This document shows positions 34,843-43,477 of a stretch of DNA of 64,000 nucleotides, piece by piece. Both the position numbers and the translations under genes were made by a program. The stretch's first letter is position 1. Each line of letters opens with the position of its first letter. Under the pieces are notes generated by a model. It made no database searches. It saw only the letters and a list, made by a program, of their open reading frames with translations, and was not told the DNA's origin. Origin of the DNA: Loktanella sp. PT4BL (GTDB lineage: Bacteria > Pseudomonadota > Alphaproteobacteria > Rhodobacterales > Rhodobacteraceae); contig NZ_QJJL01000001.1 of assembly GCF_003201935.1 (NCBI RefSeq), positions 310,001-374,000 of the forward strand, given 5' to 3'.

Positions 34843-36443
34843 GTCTCTAATCCAGGCACAAATCGCGGCAGAACATTTACCGTTTCGCGGAACATGTCTT
34901 GCAAGCGGGCTTCTGCGTCGGCCTCGGTCTCACCCGACATGATCGGGGTTGTCAGGCGCACGAGCGCGCCATCCGTGCGGCCGATCATGATGCTGTCCCA
35001 CAGCAGGTACATTTTCGCGGCAAAGTCCCAGGCGGTGTGCCGCCCGTGTTGTTCGAACCAGTAATAGACCAGCATCCGCGTCTGGTCTCTTTGAATGATG
35101 GCGCGGTTCAGATTGTAGGGCGCGGCAAAGCCCATTTGCGGCGCGATGTCGACACGATCCAGTTTTGCGATCTCCCAACCAGCGCCGGGCAAGCATATTT
35201 CGGGCGAATGGATGCCGCCTTGGGTTTGGTCTTCATACCATGCGATGAAGAGTTGCACCGGTGCAATCTGGGCGCCGCTGGTGAAATGGACCGACAGGTA
35301 ATCATCCGCCGCCAGGTTCTCGGCGACATCGGGCGCAAGCACTTCCGGGATATCGCCGTCCCATGCGCCCAAACGCGCGGGGAAGACAGTAAAGGGTTCA
35401 CGATCAACGGTGGTCGTTGCGGTTTGTGGTCGTGCCTCCCACGCGATTGCCCCCGCGCCAAGCAAGAGAGCCGAGAAGACCAGAGCGCGTGAGGGTGCGA
35501 TGAAACGGATACGGGCGGCCTGTGCTGTCCAGCCAGAGGTGTCGAGGTCGAGCGCGTTGACAAGGCTCATGCGCGAGCCCGAAAAGCGCAACATCAACCA
35601 GGCGAGAAGAAACAGCAGGACCACGCAGATCATGAAGATGATCCAGCCTTCGAAGAAATGCGTGAAGCCTTCAAGGTATTCGAGGCCAACGTAGTTCACC
35701 AACCATCCCGCAAACGCAATTCTGACCGAGTTCATCACAATTGTTATGGGTACCGCCGCCAGCAACAGGACCGCCTTGTGCCAGAGGGACCCTTTGAACA
35801 GCACCGCAAAAACATAGGAAAACGACATGATTGGGAACAGGTAGCGCAGGCCGGAACAGGCCTCGGCGACGTGAAGTTTATAGACCGCCAGATCAATAAT
35901 GTTGCCTTCCAGAAAGACAGGAACGCTGAGAAGTCGCAGCATCCAGACGCCCAACTCTGAAGAGAAGACCTGAAGCGACGTCGATACCTTGTAATAAATG
36001 ACACCCGGCAGCGGCAGCATATAGACCAGATGCAACACAGGCGGCCAGAAATGCCTGCCTTGCTGCCACCCCCAGGAAATCAGCAGAAGCGCGCCAACCC
36101 AAAGGATGATCGCATAGGCGACGACTTCATTGATCTGGCTCAGCTTGCCGAGCACGCCAAGCGTGATCGCAAGGAGCATGAGCGCAATTCCGGGCCCACG
36201 GTCGGCAACCGGGGCAAGGTTGACAGGGATGCCCTTAAGCTGCCGCAGGAAGAGCAAGAGCGACAAGACCGGGATGAGTGGACCGTGGCTATATTCCGGA
36301 AGTCGCCAGGCGGTCAGCAAGGCATTGAAACCTTCATGAAAGAAGATCAGTCCAGCGATGAAGGTGAAAACCAGCCAGAAGACGCCTGTGTTCAGATAGG
36401 CTCCGAAAGTCGATGTGGGGATCTGGTCACGCACTAAAGCCAT
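34839..36443 (-). CDS. xrtD: VPLPA-CTERM-specific exosortase XrtD (exosortase plus EpsI-like domain)
   Basis: This 534-residue protein has about eight membrane helices and the exosortase catalytic triad: Cys in EACSGLRYLFP (near residue 198), Arg in NSVRIAFAGW (near 240) and His in FTHFFEGW (near 261). After about residue 320 it carries an EpsI-type (DUF3485) domain with GGIHSPEICLPGAGWEI. This fused exosortase-EpsI layout, together with a VPLPA-CTERM substrate next door, identifies the XrtD type. It should cleave VPLPA-CTERM proteins at the periplasmic side of the inner membrane. It is co-translated with the GT4 gene. No Shine-Dalgarno is clear at its ATG. Confidence 0.93.
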   Translation of the reverse strand: MALVRDQIPTSTFGAYLNTGVFWLVFTFIAGLIFFHEGFNALLTAWRLPEYSHGPLIPVLSLLLFLRQLKGIPVNLAPVADRGPGIALMLLAITLGVLGKLSQINEVVAYAIILWVGALLLISWGWQQGRHFWPPVLHLVYMLPLPGVIYYKVSTSLQVFSSELGVWMLRLLSVPVFLEGNIIDLAVYKLHVAEACSGLRYLFPIMSFSYVFAVLFKGSLWHKAVLLLAAVPITIVMNSVRIAFAGWLVNYVGLEYLEGFTHFFEGWIIFMICVVLLFLLAWLMLRFSGSRMSLVNALDLDTSGWTAQAARIRFIAPSRALVFSALLLGAGAIAWEARPQTATTTVDREPFTVFPARLGAWDGDIPEVLAPDVAENLAADDYLSVHFTSGAQIAPVQLFIAWYEDQTQGGIHSPEICLPGAGWEIAKLDRVDIAPQMGFAAPYNLNRAIIQRDQTRMLVYYWFEQHGRHTAWDFAAKMYLLWDSIMIGRTDGALVRLTTPIMSGETEADAEARLQDMFRETVNVLPRFVPGLET

Positions 36444-36834
36444 CGAGGTTACTTGTTACACTTTCTTTCGCTGACGGATCATCATCAGTTTACGCGGGTT
36501 TACTGCCGTATGATCCTAAGCGTACGCGAATAGTAATTTGAGTTCGAATCAAATATCCTCGGAAGGACGTGGTCACGATGCGATGCATGGTCTGACATAT
36601 GTTCGCCATCCATCAAAGTCGCGACATTCAAAGACGCGAAAGCACCATAAAAAGCCCACATTTCCTTGGCATAAGCATGACTTGTAAAGCGCGCTCAGGG
36701 GCTGGATATATCATTATTCCTGAATTAGCGTTTGCGTATGTATGAGAGCTAGTACACCGAAAAACAGTGACGCACATTTTCAAAACGCGTGCTTTGATTT
36801 GTCCGGTGGCATTTAAGATAACAGGGAATAAGAC
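36444..36834. promoter_or_regulatory. AT-rich divergent region between xrtD and the 2OG-oxygenase gene
   Basis: These 391 bases carry no credible gene and must hold both promoters. GTTCGAATC occurs here but has no flanking stems, so it is not a tRNA T-arm. The sequence is clearly richer in A/T than the genes on either side of the EPS locus. Confidence 0.5.
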
Positions 36835-37674
36835 ATGTCGGTCTACAATCTTGATCCAGAAACGCTTAGCATAGAAGTGGATGCTGCACGGGCCGCCGCT
36901 GCGCCTCTTGCGAAAGAATACCAAAGCGGAAAACCCTACAACCACATCTGCATCGATAACTTTTTTCCGGAACAAGTGCTGCGGAGGGTTCAAGGGGATT
37001 TGCAGTCTTTGGAAGAAAACAAAGATAGCAGCACCTTTGAGCGGGCGCAGGAAAACCTGAAAACCCAGTATAACCCTGACCGGTTGCCCGCGTTCTCACG
37101 AGAGCTGTTCCATGCCCTTAATTCACGCCCCTTCTTGCTTTTTTTGGAGGAAATGACAGGGATCAAGGGCCTGATACCAGACCCGTATTTCATTGGTGCT
37201 GGTATTCACCGGGTGAGCAATGGCGGACATCTAGACATCCATGCGGACTTTAATCTGCACAAACAGATGTCCGTCGAACGACGGTTGAATGTCCTCATTT
37301 ATCTAAACGACGACTGGCGCGAAGAGTGGGGTGGTTCTTTTGAGATTTGGGAGAACGACATGAGCGCCAAGGTGAAAAGTTTTGTCCCGATCTTTAACCG
37401 GATGTGCTGCTTTTCAACGGGTTCCAACACATTTCACGGTAACCCAGAAAAAGTGAACCATCCCGATGGTGAACCCCGACAGTCAATCGCCCTGTATTAT
37501 TATACTGCGACTTGGGATCCGACACGAAAATCGCACTCCACAATTTTCAAACCGCGGCCAGGGTCGGAAGATCAAGAAGACCGTAGATCTCGGCGCCACG
37601 CCATCCTCGAGGATTGGTTGCCGCCGGCAGTGTATCGTAAGGTGATCTACCGGCTTACGCGATTCGGGTTCTGA
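36835..37674 (+). CDS. 2-oxoglutarate/Fe(II) oxygenase (prolyl 4-hydroxylase-like) in the EPS locus
   Basis: This 279-residue protein has a double-stranded beta-helix region with the iron-binding HxD in HLDIHADFN (about residues 134-139). A distal His lies in TFHGNPEKV (near 200), followed by RQSIALYYYT with the Arg that holds 2-oxoglutarate (near 215). The N-terminal half has KPYNHICIDNFFPEQVL, a typical P4H-like start. Such enzymes hydroxylate proteins or small molecules; the substrate here is unknown, and a sugar or matrix-protein modification is possible. The RBS AGGGA is seven bases before the ATG. The gene is convergent with the ligase-like gene. Confidence 0.85.
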   Translation: MSVYNLDPETLSIEVDAARAAAAPLAKEYQSGKPYNHICIDNFFPEQVLRRVQGDLQSLEENKDSSTFERAQENLKTQYNPDRLPAFSRELFHALNSRPFLLFLEEMTGIKGLIPDPYFIGAGIHRVSNGGHLDIHADFNLHKQMSVERRLNVLIYLNDDWREEWGGSFEIWENDMSAKVKSFVPIFNRMCCFSTGSNTFHGNPEKVNHPDGEPRQSIALYYYTATWDPTRKSHSTIFKPRPGSEDQEDRRSRRHAILEDWLPPAVYRKVIYRLTRFGF

Positions 37675-37702
37675 TCCTTTTGTACCGTTGCCGCTGTGCG
37701 GC

Positions 37703-39202
37703 CTATCGTCGGAGACGGTCCGTTTCAGGCCGCACTCTTTCTACTTGCTTGAGCGTATGCCTGTTGTACGGCCGTTGCTCGGGGGCGCGCCGCGTATATT
37801 TTGGTCGATTGTTCCGTGCCTCGTTGCTGCTTTCCGTCGCAGGCGCTTCATTTTCGGCATGATTGGTCTGAAGTGAACTGGCCAAGAGTAGTCCAGTCAG
37901 CAACCAAGTCATTGTTGTGATGGATGAGTTCGGCAGCAATTCGAGCAGGTTGACTGCCAGCAACAAAGATGTGCCGTATATGACGGTTTGTTCGTCGGAA
38001 GCCAGTTGTCGGCGGTGCCACCACAACCGGAATAGTGGCAGTGTAAGCAAGCCGAAGACGGCAATGTAACCAGCCCATCCCATTATGCCTATAACAATAA
38101 TCCATTCGCCGTCGGTAATTGTGATAGCGCGGCCAGTAAAGGCGTCGTATATGAGGTTCCGCCCCCAAGACCCCCAACCAAAGACAGCGCGATCTGCCGC
38201 ATGATCCAAGAGGACCGTTTCGTTATCAAAGCGGAACTGAAGTGATTGTGCACGATCTTCATGGACCAAAGCTGCCAAGCTGACCATTGTATCGGTCGGA
38301 ACGTAGTCTGCTGAACGCAGTATTGGATAGCTCAACACAAAGATCGTGCAAGCCAAGATAGCCCAGCTTTGCATTGTGCGGCTCGCAAATAGAATGACGG
38401 GAAGAAACAAGGCGGCGAGAACCATCACGCCGACTGTTTTACAAAGGAGCAGAATAACAAGCAGATATACGATCGCTATGGCATAGAGCGTTCGGGTTTT
38501 GGAGGATGATACCCGCCATAGTACAGCGGTTGATAAGAGTGCTATCAGGGCAAAAAATGCGGTTAAAAGGCCATGCCCCATGAAGACTACAGGGCGGAAG
38601 CCTCCAAAACGCATTTGTTGGCTAAATCTCTCTTCACCAAACCCGTAAAAACCGTAAATCCAATTACTAAGCTGTGGCGACAATCTGACTTCCAGCAGCA
38701 TAGGTATCGAGTAGACCAGCGCACCAATAAGGTAAGCGCTCAAGAAATTGATTCTAGCCGGATGTGTCGACAACAAATTGAATGCAAGAATAAAGGGGAT
38801 CAGCGTGATCGCATTGCCAATCGAAGTCGAGACTGCGTCGCGTATTGACATGCCGGGAATAAAAACTTCCCCGAAGATGATCGGTTCGCGGTTACTGATC
38901 AAGGTCGCGAACGGGCTAAAGACAAATAAGATCATGAGAATGGATGCGACTGCAGAGGACGGCAGTAGTCGTATGCGCTGCTTTACCATCGTCATACAAA
39001 GCAACAGACCGACAAGGCTTGGAATCGAAAACTTGTCCAGACTAGGGATGACCGGGAGGTCGATGTATGCACCTGTTGGTAACAACATGAACGCGCCCAA
39101 GAACGACCAGATCAGCGCACGATCGGGTGTCAGTTTCTTAAACAGCCCGATCATAACCAATGGCCACATTAAGAGCACTGCGTAGGCAAGAATATTGGGC
39201 AT
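37703..39202 (-). CDS. O-antigen ligase/Wzy-like polymerase membrane protein
   Basis: This 499-residue polytopic protein has about eleven or twelve membrane helices and a large periplasmic loop near the middle and C-terminal third. That loop contains DHAADRAVFGWGSWGRNLI, a position and Arg/Gly/Trp pattern shared by Wzy/WaaL-type proteins (compare the H/R-rich loop of O-antigen ligases). In the EPS locus a repeat-unit polymerase is the most likely role, but polymerases and ligases are hard to tell apart by sequence. The ATG lacks a clear RBS. The codon use and base content are more AT-rich than in flanking regions. Confidence 0.75.
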   Translation of the reverse strand: MPNILAYAVLLMWPLVMIGLFKKLTPDRALIWSFLGAFMLLPTGAYIDLPVIPSLDKFSIPSLVGLLLCMTMVKQRIRLLPSSAVASILMILFVFSPFATLISNREPIIFGEVFIPGMSIRDAVSTSIGNAITLIPFILAFNLLSTHPARINFLSAYLIGALVYSIPMLLEVRLSPQLSNWIYGFYGFGEERFSQQMRFGGFRPVVFMGHGLLTAFFALIALLSTAVLWRVSSSKTRTLYAIAIVYLLVILLLCKTVGVMVLAALFLPVILFASRTMQSWAILACTIFVLSYPILRSADYVPTDTMVSLAALVHEDRAQSLQFRFDNETVLLDHAADRAVFGWGSWGRNLIYDAFTGRAITITDGEWIIVIGIMGWAGYIAVFGLLTLPLFRLWWHRRQLASDEQTVIYGTSLLLAVNLLELLPNSSITTMTWLLTGLLLASSLQTNHAENEAPATESSNEARNNRPKYTRRAPEQRPYNRHTLKQVERVRPETDRLRR

Positions 39203-39612
39203 ATTATCAATCGGTGAGGACAGTTGAGCGTCGTCAGCCTACCATGCCTTCTACGGAAATGTCCCTCTTGAAGTTGCTTCATTGCTTATTTGTGCAAATG
39301 GAAAGGACTCAGAGGGAGCGCTCCTCGCTTTCGCTTTTTTCGCAGGTATTCTCGCTTCTTGCATATTTTTTTGTTGCACATCTCTGGGATCGACGAGGTC
39401 AAACGCGCGCAATATCATGATACACACCCTGTTGTGTTTGCAGGTGGTTTTCGGTTTTCGGCTCTTAAAGGTTATGCCGTCAAAATAAGTTTGAATGAGT
39501 TTTCAGTAGGGATGACAGTCTTGGCAAAAGGTAACAGCGATATTTCCCACAAGACATATCGTTCGGCAACTGCCGGAGTGAGAATTGAGCGGGTGTTCGC
39601 ATTGGCAGTGCA
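39203..39612. promoter_or_regulatory. AT-rich divergent region between ligase-like and flippase genes
   Basis: This 410-base gap must hold two divergent promoters. An open frame at 39290-39625 on the plus strand runs into the flippase start but shows no family features, no RBS and no signal peptide. I see no terminator or repeat. Confidence 0.4.
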
Positions 39613-41016
39613 ATGTCTAGGCTGAGCCGGTTCTTGTCACGCCGGCTGTCCGATTGCGATGAGCTGACACGCAAGATATTTGCATCGGCTGCCCTATCAA
39701 CGATGGTCTTTTCCGTGCAGGTCATTAGTAGAATACTCTCTACGATTGTTCTGACGCGGATTTTGTCTCCAGAGATTTTCGGTGTATTCGCGGTTGTTTT
39801 GATGTTCATCTTCATCCTCGAACAATTCACGGATATTGGCGTGCGTTCGCTTATTCTGACCAAGGAAGACGACCTGGATGATGGTTTCCTGCGGTCTTGC
39901 TGGACCGCCCAAATCCTTCGTGGAATACTTATCTTTCTCGTCTGCGGTTTGCTTGCGATTGGACTGAGCTTGATGCAGGAGGCAGGGTATTTTCCGCCGA
40001 ACTCAAGCTATGCTGATAAGGCACTGCCTTATGCTGTTGCGGCGATTGGCGGGGCCGGAATAATTGCAGGTTTCGCATCTCCGGCAAAATTTATCTACGA
40101 GCGAGAGATGAAGTTTCGCCAGATCAGCTTTGAGACGTTGTTCATCACGGCCTTTACTGTTGTGGTGACAATTGTTTTTGCGCTCTGGTTGCATAATGTC
40201 TGGGCGCTGGTTTTGGGTAATCTTGCGAGTTCGGTCGTTGTTGTCATCCTAAGCTATACCATGTTCACAGGTCCGAAGATGCGTCTGAATTGGAGCTTGT
40301 CAGATTTTCAGTTGATTATGGTCCGCGGGAAATGGATCATCAGCCACTCTGCTTTGGGCGCTGTCGTGTCCGTTGCTGATCGCTTAATCCTTGGTTTTGC
40401 GATGTCGGCAAGTTCCTTTGGCTTTTACTATATTGCTCGCCAGATCGTAGATCTGGTTGGGTTGTTTCTTAACGCTGTTCATGGGCAGATGGGTTTACAG
40501 GTCTTCACTGCGCTTCAAAAGGACGGTGATGCCGCGCAACTGCAGACGCGCTATTATAGCTACCGTTTGTTGTTCGATGGACTTGCGATGTTCGCAGCCG
40601 GGGCGTTCCTGACTTTCGCGCCTACCTTGGTCGAAATCGTCTATGATGATCGCTATGCAAATGTTGCAGGGATGATCCAGATTTTGGCGCTGGGCCTGAT
40701 TCTGATCGGTCCGGGTCTGCTTCGAGAGGCATTTAGCGCGGAACGCCGTTTTCGGGAAATGACCATGTTGAGTCTAATTCGTGCGGCTTCAATCTGGGTC
40801 GGTCTCGCTGTTGCGATATTTGTGTTCGGGTCGACGACAGGAGCTTTGTTTGTTGTTGCTTTGCACCGGATTCCAGAGACCTTCGTACTCTTGGTGAAGG
40901 GGCGGACCGAGCGTTGGGTGTCTTGGTGGTCTGAAATCAGACTGATGCCCCTTGTCGCAGTTGGTGCCGCTGTCGGTTGGGGGCTGGCTGAATTGTGGCA
41001 AGTCGTTGCGTCGTGA
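39613..41016 (+). CDS. Wzx-like polysaccharide flippase
   Basis: This 467-residue MOP-superfamily protein has about fourteen membrane helices. It starts with the Wzx-type helix 1 (STMVFSVQVISRILSTIVLTRILSPEIFGVFAV) and has typical tandem hydrophobic helices rich in Leu/Ile/Val to the end (LVAVGAAVGWGLAEL). It moves the lipid-linked repeat unit across the inner membrane for polymerisation by the Wzy-like protein. No other flippase is seen in the window. No Shine-Dalgarno is clear at the ATG. Confidence 0.85.
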   Translation: MSRLSRFLSRRLSDCDELTRKIFASAALSTMVFSVQVISRILSTIVLTRILSPEIFGVFAVVLMFIFILEQFTDIGVRSLILTKEDDLDDGFLRSCWTAQILRGILIFLVCGLLAIGLSLMQEAGYFPPNSSYADKALPYAVAAIGGAGIIAGFASPAKFIYEREMKFRQISFETLFITAFTVVVTIVFALWLHNVWALVLGNLASSVVVVILSYTMFTGPKMRLNWSLSDFQLIMVRGKWIISHSALGAVVSVADRLILGFAMSASSFGFYYIARQIVDLVGLFLNAVHGQMGLQVFTALQKDGDAAQLQTRYYSYRLLFDGLAMFAAGAFLTFAPTLVEIVYDDRYANVAGMIQILALGLILIGPGLLREAFSAERRFREMTMLSLIRAASIWVGLAVAIFVFGSTTGALFVVALHRIPETFVLLVKGRTERWVSWWSEIRLMPLVAVGAAVGWGLAELWQVVAS

Positions 41017-41310
41017 GGCGAGCGCAGACTGAATCGTCGCAAGGCCTCTCTTGTCCTTTGAATAAAAGGAATGTCGCTCATATGTGTCTTTTCTGATTAC
41101 CTGCCAAGAAACGTTCCATTACTTGTCCGCCAAGATCCACCTTGGAACACGACTTCTCGAGGCCTCGTTAATATAATCCCAAACATGCAGCGAGCGAAAC
41201 TGGCAGGGCCCACCAGACCATGCTAGTCTTCTCAAATGGGTGTTCTGGACGAAGTCGAACGGGAACCAGCAACTTTTTAAGTATTTTGACTTAGGTTCAG
41301 AAAGAGGAAA

Positions 41311-42585
41311 ATGGGCAAGATACCGTTTGTTGAGGCATTGGATACGGATATAGAACCAGATCATCCGTTGAAGATCGCGATCTACGTCTCATCATGGCCA
41401 CCCGGGCGTGTAGCATCTGGTATCGTGACATACACGGAGCAACTCGTTTCAATGCTGCGGGCATCTGGCCATGAAGTGTATATCCTGAGCCCAGGAGTGC
41501 ATGAGCCGGACCCGTTTACTATCGACCTCGAACAGATTCAGCCCTCTTTGCTTTTGCGGATTTGGCTCAAGTTGAAGATTAGGTTTACTTCTATACCGGC
41601 AGGGGGCGTATGGCATGCCGCCCGAATTAGCGCGGCGTTGAGTCAACTGGTCAGGGAAAAAGGTGTTGAGGTTCTCGAGATTGAAGAGTCCTTTGGAATG
41701 AGCCTTCAAATCTCACAGAGGAACATAGTGCCTGTAATTGTCCGTTTGCACGGACCGTTCTTCTTAACGGGAGTTTTTGATGACCCCGACACTGCGATGG
41801 CTTTTAACAACGGCCGCGTCACGCGTGAAGGATTGGCGATCCAGGCGGCCACTTACATAACTGCGCCAAGTGCTGCCACACTACAGGCCGTCATGCAGCA
41901 CTATGATCTTTCGTTAGAAAATAGTGTGGCTATTCCAAACCCAATCATAGCGGCAAATGAAGACGAGATTTGGCAGATCGACCAATGCGACCGGAACAAG
42001 ATGCTTTTCGTTGGACGGTTCGATAGCCTCAAGGGCGGGGATTTGGCGTTGGAGACCTTTGCCAGATTGGCCGAGCTAAACCCTGATCTGACCCTGACAT
42101 TCATTGGACCGGATCACGGCGTTCAATCCGGGAGTGGAACTTTGCACTTTGAAGAGTTCTTTAGGCAAAAGTTCCCAGAGGAACTCCGAAAACGCGTCGA
42201 TTACCGCGGTCAAATGAGCCATTCAGATCTTATGGCGGTACGGACAAGTCATTACCTGACGCTCATTGCCACGCAGTTTGAGACTATGGGCTATATGTTG
42301 CTTGAGGCGATGTCTTTGGGTTGCCCAACAGTCGCAACAGCTGTGGGGGGTATTGGTGAGGTTATCCAGACCGAACGCAACGGGCTCCTGGTCCCTAGTC
42401 AGGATGTTGATGCGATGGTCGCGGCCTGCCAGCGCTTGCTTGAGGATCCGGAACTTGCCGCCCGCCTTGGTCGTCAAGCCTGGATGGATTGTACCGAACG
42501 CTACAGCCCAGAAGCTGTGGCGACTCAGACCGTCGATAGCTACAAGGCGGCCATTGAGTTGTTTCAAGCGAAACGCATCTATTGA
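41311..42585 (+). CDS. GT4-family glycosyltransferase (EPS variable region)
   Basis: This 424-residue GT-B protein has an N-terminal Rossmann start IAIYVSSWPPGRVASGIVTYTEQLV (GGxxxx-like glycine loop replaced by SGIVTY). It also has LFVGRFDSLKGGDLALE and the EX7E region ETMGYMLLEAMSLGCPTVATAVGGIGEVI. AGAGGAAA lies just before the ATG. It lies after a 294-base gap downstream of the flippase, in the AT-rich block, and likely adds one sugar of the repeat unit. Donor and linkage are unknown. Confidence 0.88.
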   Translation: MGKIPFVEALDTDIEPDHPLKIAIYVSSWPPGRVASGIVTYTEQLVSMLRASGHEVYILSPGVHEPDPFTIDLEQIQPSLLLRIWLKLKIRFTSIPAGGVWHAARISAALSQLVREKGVEVLEIEESFGMSLQISQRNIVPVIVRLHGPFFLTGVFDDPDTAMAFNNGRVTREGLAIQAATYITAPSAATLQAVMQHYDLSLENSVAIPNPIIAANEDEIWQIDQCDRNKMLFVGRFDSLKGGDLALETFARLAELNPDLTLTFIGPDHGVQSGSGTLHFEEFFRQKFPEELRKRVDYRGQMSHSDLMAVRTSHYLTLIATQFETMGYMLLEAMSLGCPTVATAVGGIGEVIQTERNGLLVPSQDVDAMVAACQRLLEDPELAARLGRQAWMDCTERYSPEAVATQTVDSYKAAIELFQAKRIY

Positions 42586-42684
42586 CCACGTTGTTCTCGC
42601 TGCGGGCTATGGAGCATTGCCGTGCGCTCTCGATACCAGAAGCACGCATTCAGTGACTTGCTGCATGCCAGAAAAGGAAATCCA

Positions 42685-42921
42685 GTGTTTGCTAAGCAGA
42701 GAATCTTCGGAATTTTGTCTGGATTAGCTGGCGCCTTGGCGGTGTGGGCACCTTCAGGTGTTGAGGCAGCTCATTGCTTTGGACGTTCGCGTTTCGCGCT
42801 CCTATACTCTGGAGTACAGCGTAGTATGGTGCGGATCATTGTTGTAAACGTGCCTGCCGACAAAGACGTCTTTTGCAAAGTGCACAGTATGAGTTTTGGA
42901 AATCTGCTACATGTTAAATGA
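42685..42921 (+). CDS. Possible 78-residue secreted protein ahead of rfbC
   Basis: A GTG at 42685 has AAGGAAA five bases upstream. The product starts MFAKQRIFGILSGLAGALAV and continues WAPSGVEAAHC, which has the basic, hydrophobic and A-x-A-like regions of a signal peptide. The remaining 49 residues include two Cys and a strand-like RIIVVNVPADKDVFC. It overlaps the rfbC start by 11 bases. No family is recognised. The RBS and signal-peptide agreement is what makes it more than a chance frame. Confidence 0.35.
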   Translation: MFAKQRIFGILSGLAGALAVWAPSGVEAAHCFGRSRFALLYSGVQRSMVRIIVVNVPADKDVFCKVHSMSFGNLLHVK

Positions 42922-43477
42922 AACCAATCTACCTACCGTCATGGAGATCACCCCACGCCGCTTTGTCGACAGCCGTGGCCATTTTAGCGAAACCTATAAC
43001 GCAGACACGCTGGCCCAGCACGGGATCACCACCCAGTTTGTGCAGGATAACCAGTCCTATAGCCGCGATATCGGCACCGTTCGCGGCTTGCATTTTCAAG
43101 CGCCACCTTCTGCGCAAGCGAAACTTATCCGCGTTTTGCAAGGCGCGATCTGGGACGTAGCTGTCGATATCCGCAAGGGTTCTCCCACCTATGGCCAGTG
43201 GGTCGGGTGCGCATTGTCCGCTGAGAAAGGTAATCAGTTGTTCATTCCCGAAGGCTTCCTGCACGGTTTTGTCACCCGCACAGCCGATTGTATTGTCGCC
43301 TATAAGTGCTCGGCGACCTATGCGCCCGCTACAGAAGGGTCTGTCCGCTTTGACGATCCCGATCTCGCGATTGATTGGGGGATAGATGTGCAAGACGCCG
43401 TGCTCTCCGACAAAGATGCAGCGGCGCCCAGCTTTGCCGGCTTTACATCACCCTTCACCTATAAGGATGCGACATGA
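42911..43477 (+). CDS. rfbC: dTDP-4-dehydrorhamnose 3,5-epimerase
   Basis: This 188-residue cupin-fold enzyme has [35 protein letters not shown] (catalytic His region), [19 protein letters not shown] and [11 protein letters not shown]. It epimerises dTDP-4-keto-6-deoxyglucose at C3 and C5 in dTDP-L-rhamnose synthesis. The ATG at 42911 is preferred to one at 42896 because of GGAAA spacing and family length. It is the first of the rfbCBDA set; the junction to rfbB overlaps by four bases. Confidence 0.96.
   Translation: MLNETNLPTVMEITPRRFVDSRGHFSETYNADTLAQHGITTQFVQDNQSYSRDIGTVRGLHFQAPPSAQAKLIRVLQGAIWDVAVDIRKGSPTYGQWVGCALSAEKGNQLFIPEGFLHGFVTRTADCIVAYKCSATYAPATEGSVRFDDPDLAIDWGIDVQDAVLSDKDAAAPSFAGFTSPFTYKDAT

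Noticed and set aside
36530-36545. tRNA T-arm-like GTTCGAATC
   Set aside because: The flanking bases cannot pair as a T-stem, and no acceptor or anticodon arm is present around it.
39290-39625. 111-codon plus-strand frame overlapping the flippase start
   Set aside because: No RBS, signal peptide or conserved motif; base composition is that of the AT-rich intergenic region.
41040-41100. TCCTTT/AAAGGA hairpin after the flippase gene as a terminator
   Set aside because: Six-base AT-rich stem without a following T tract; too weak to call.
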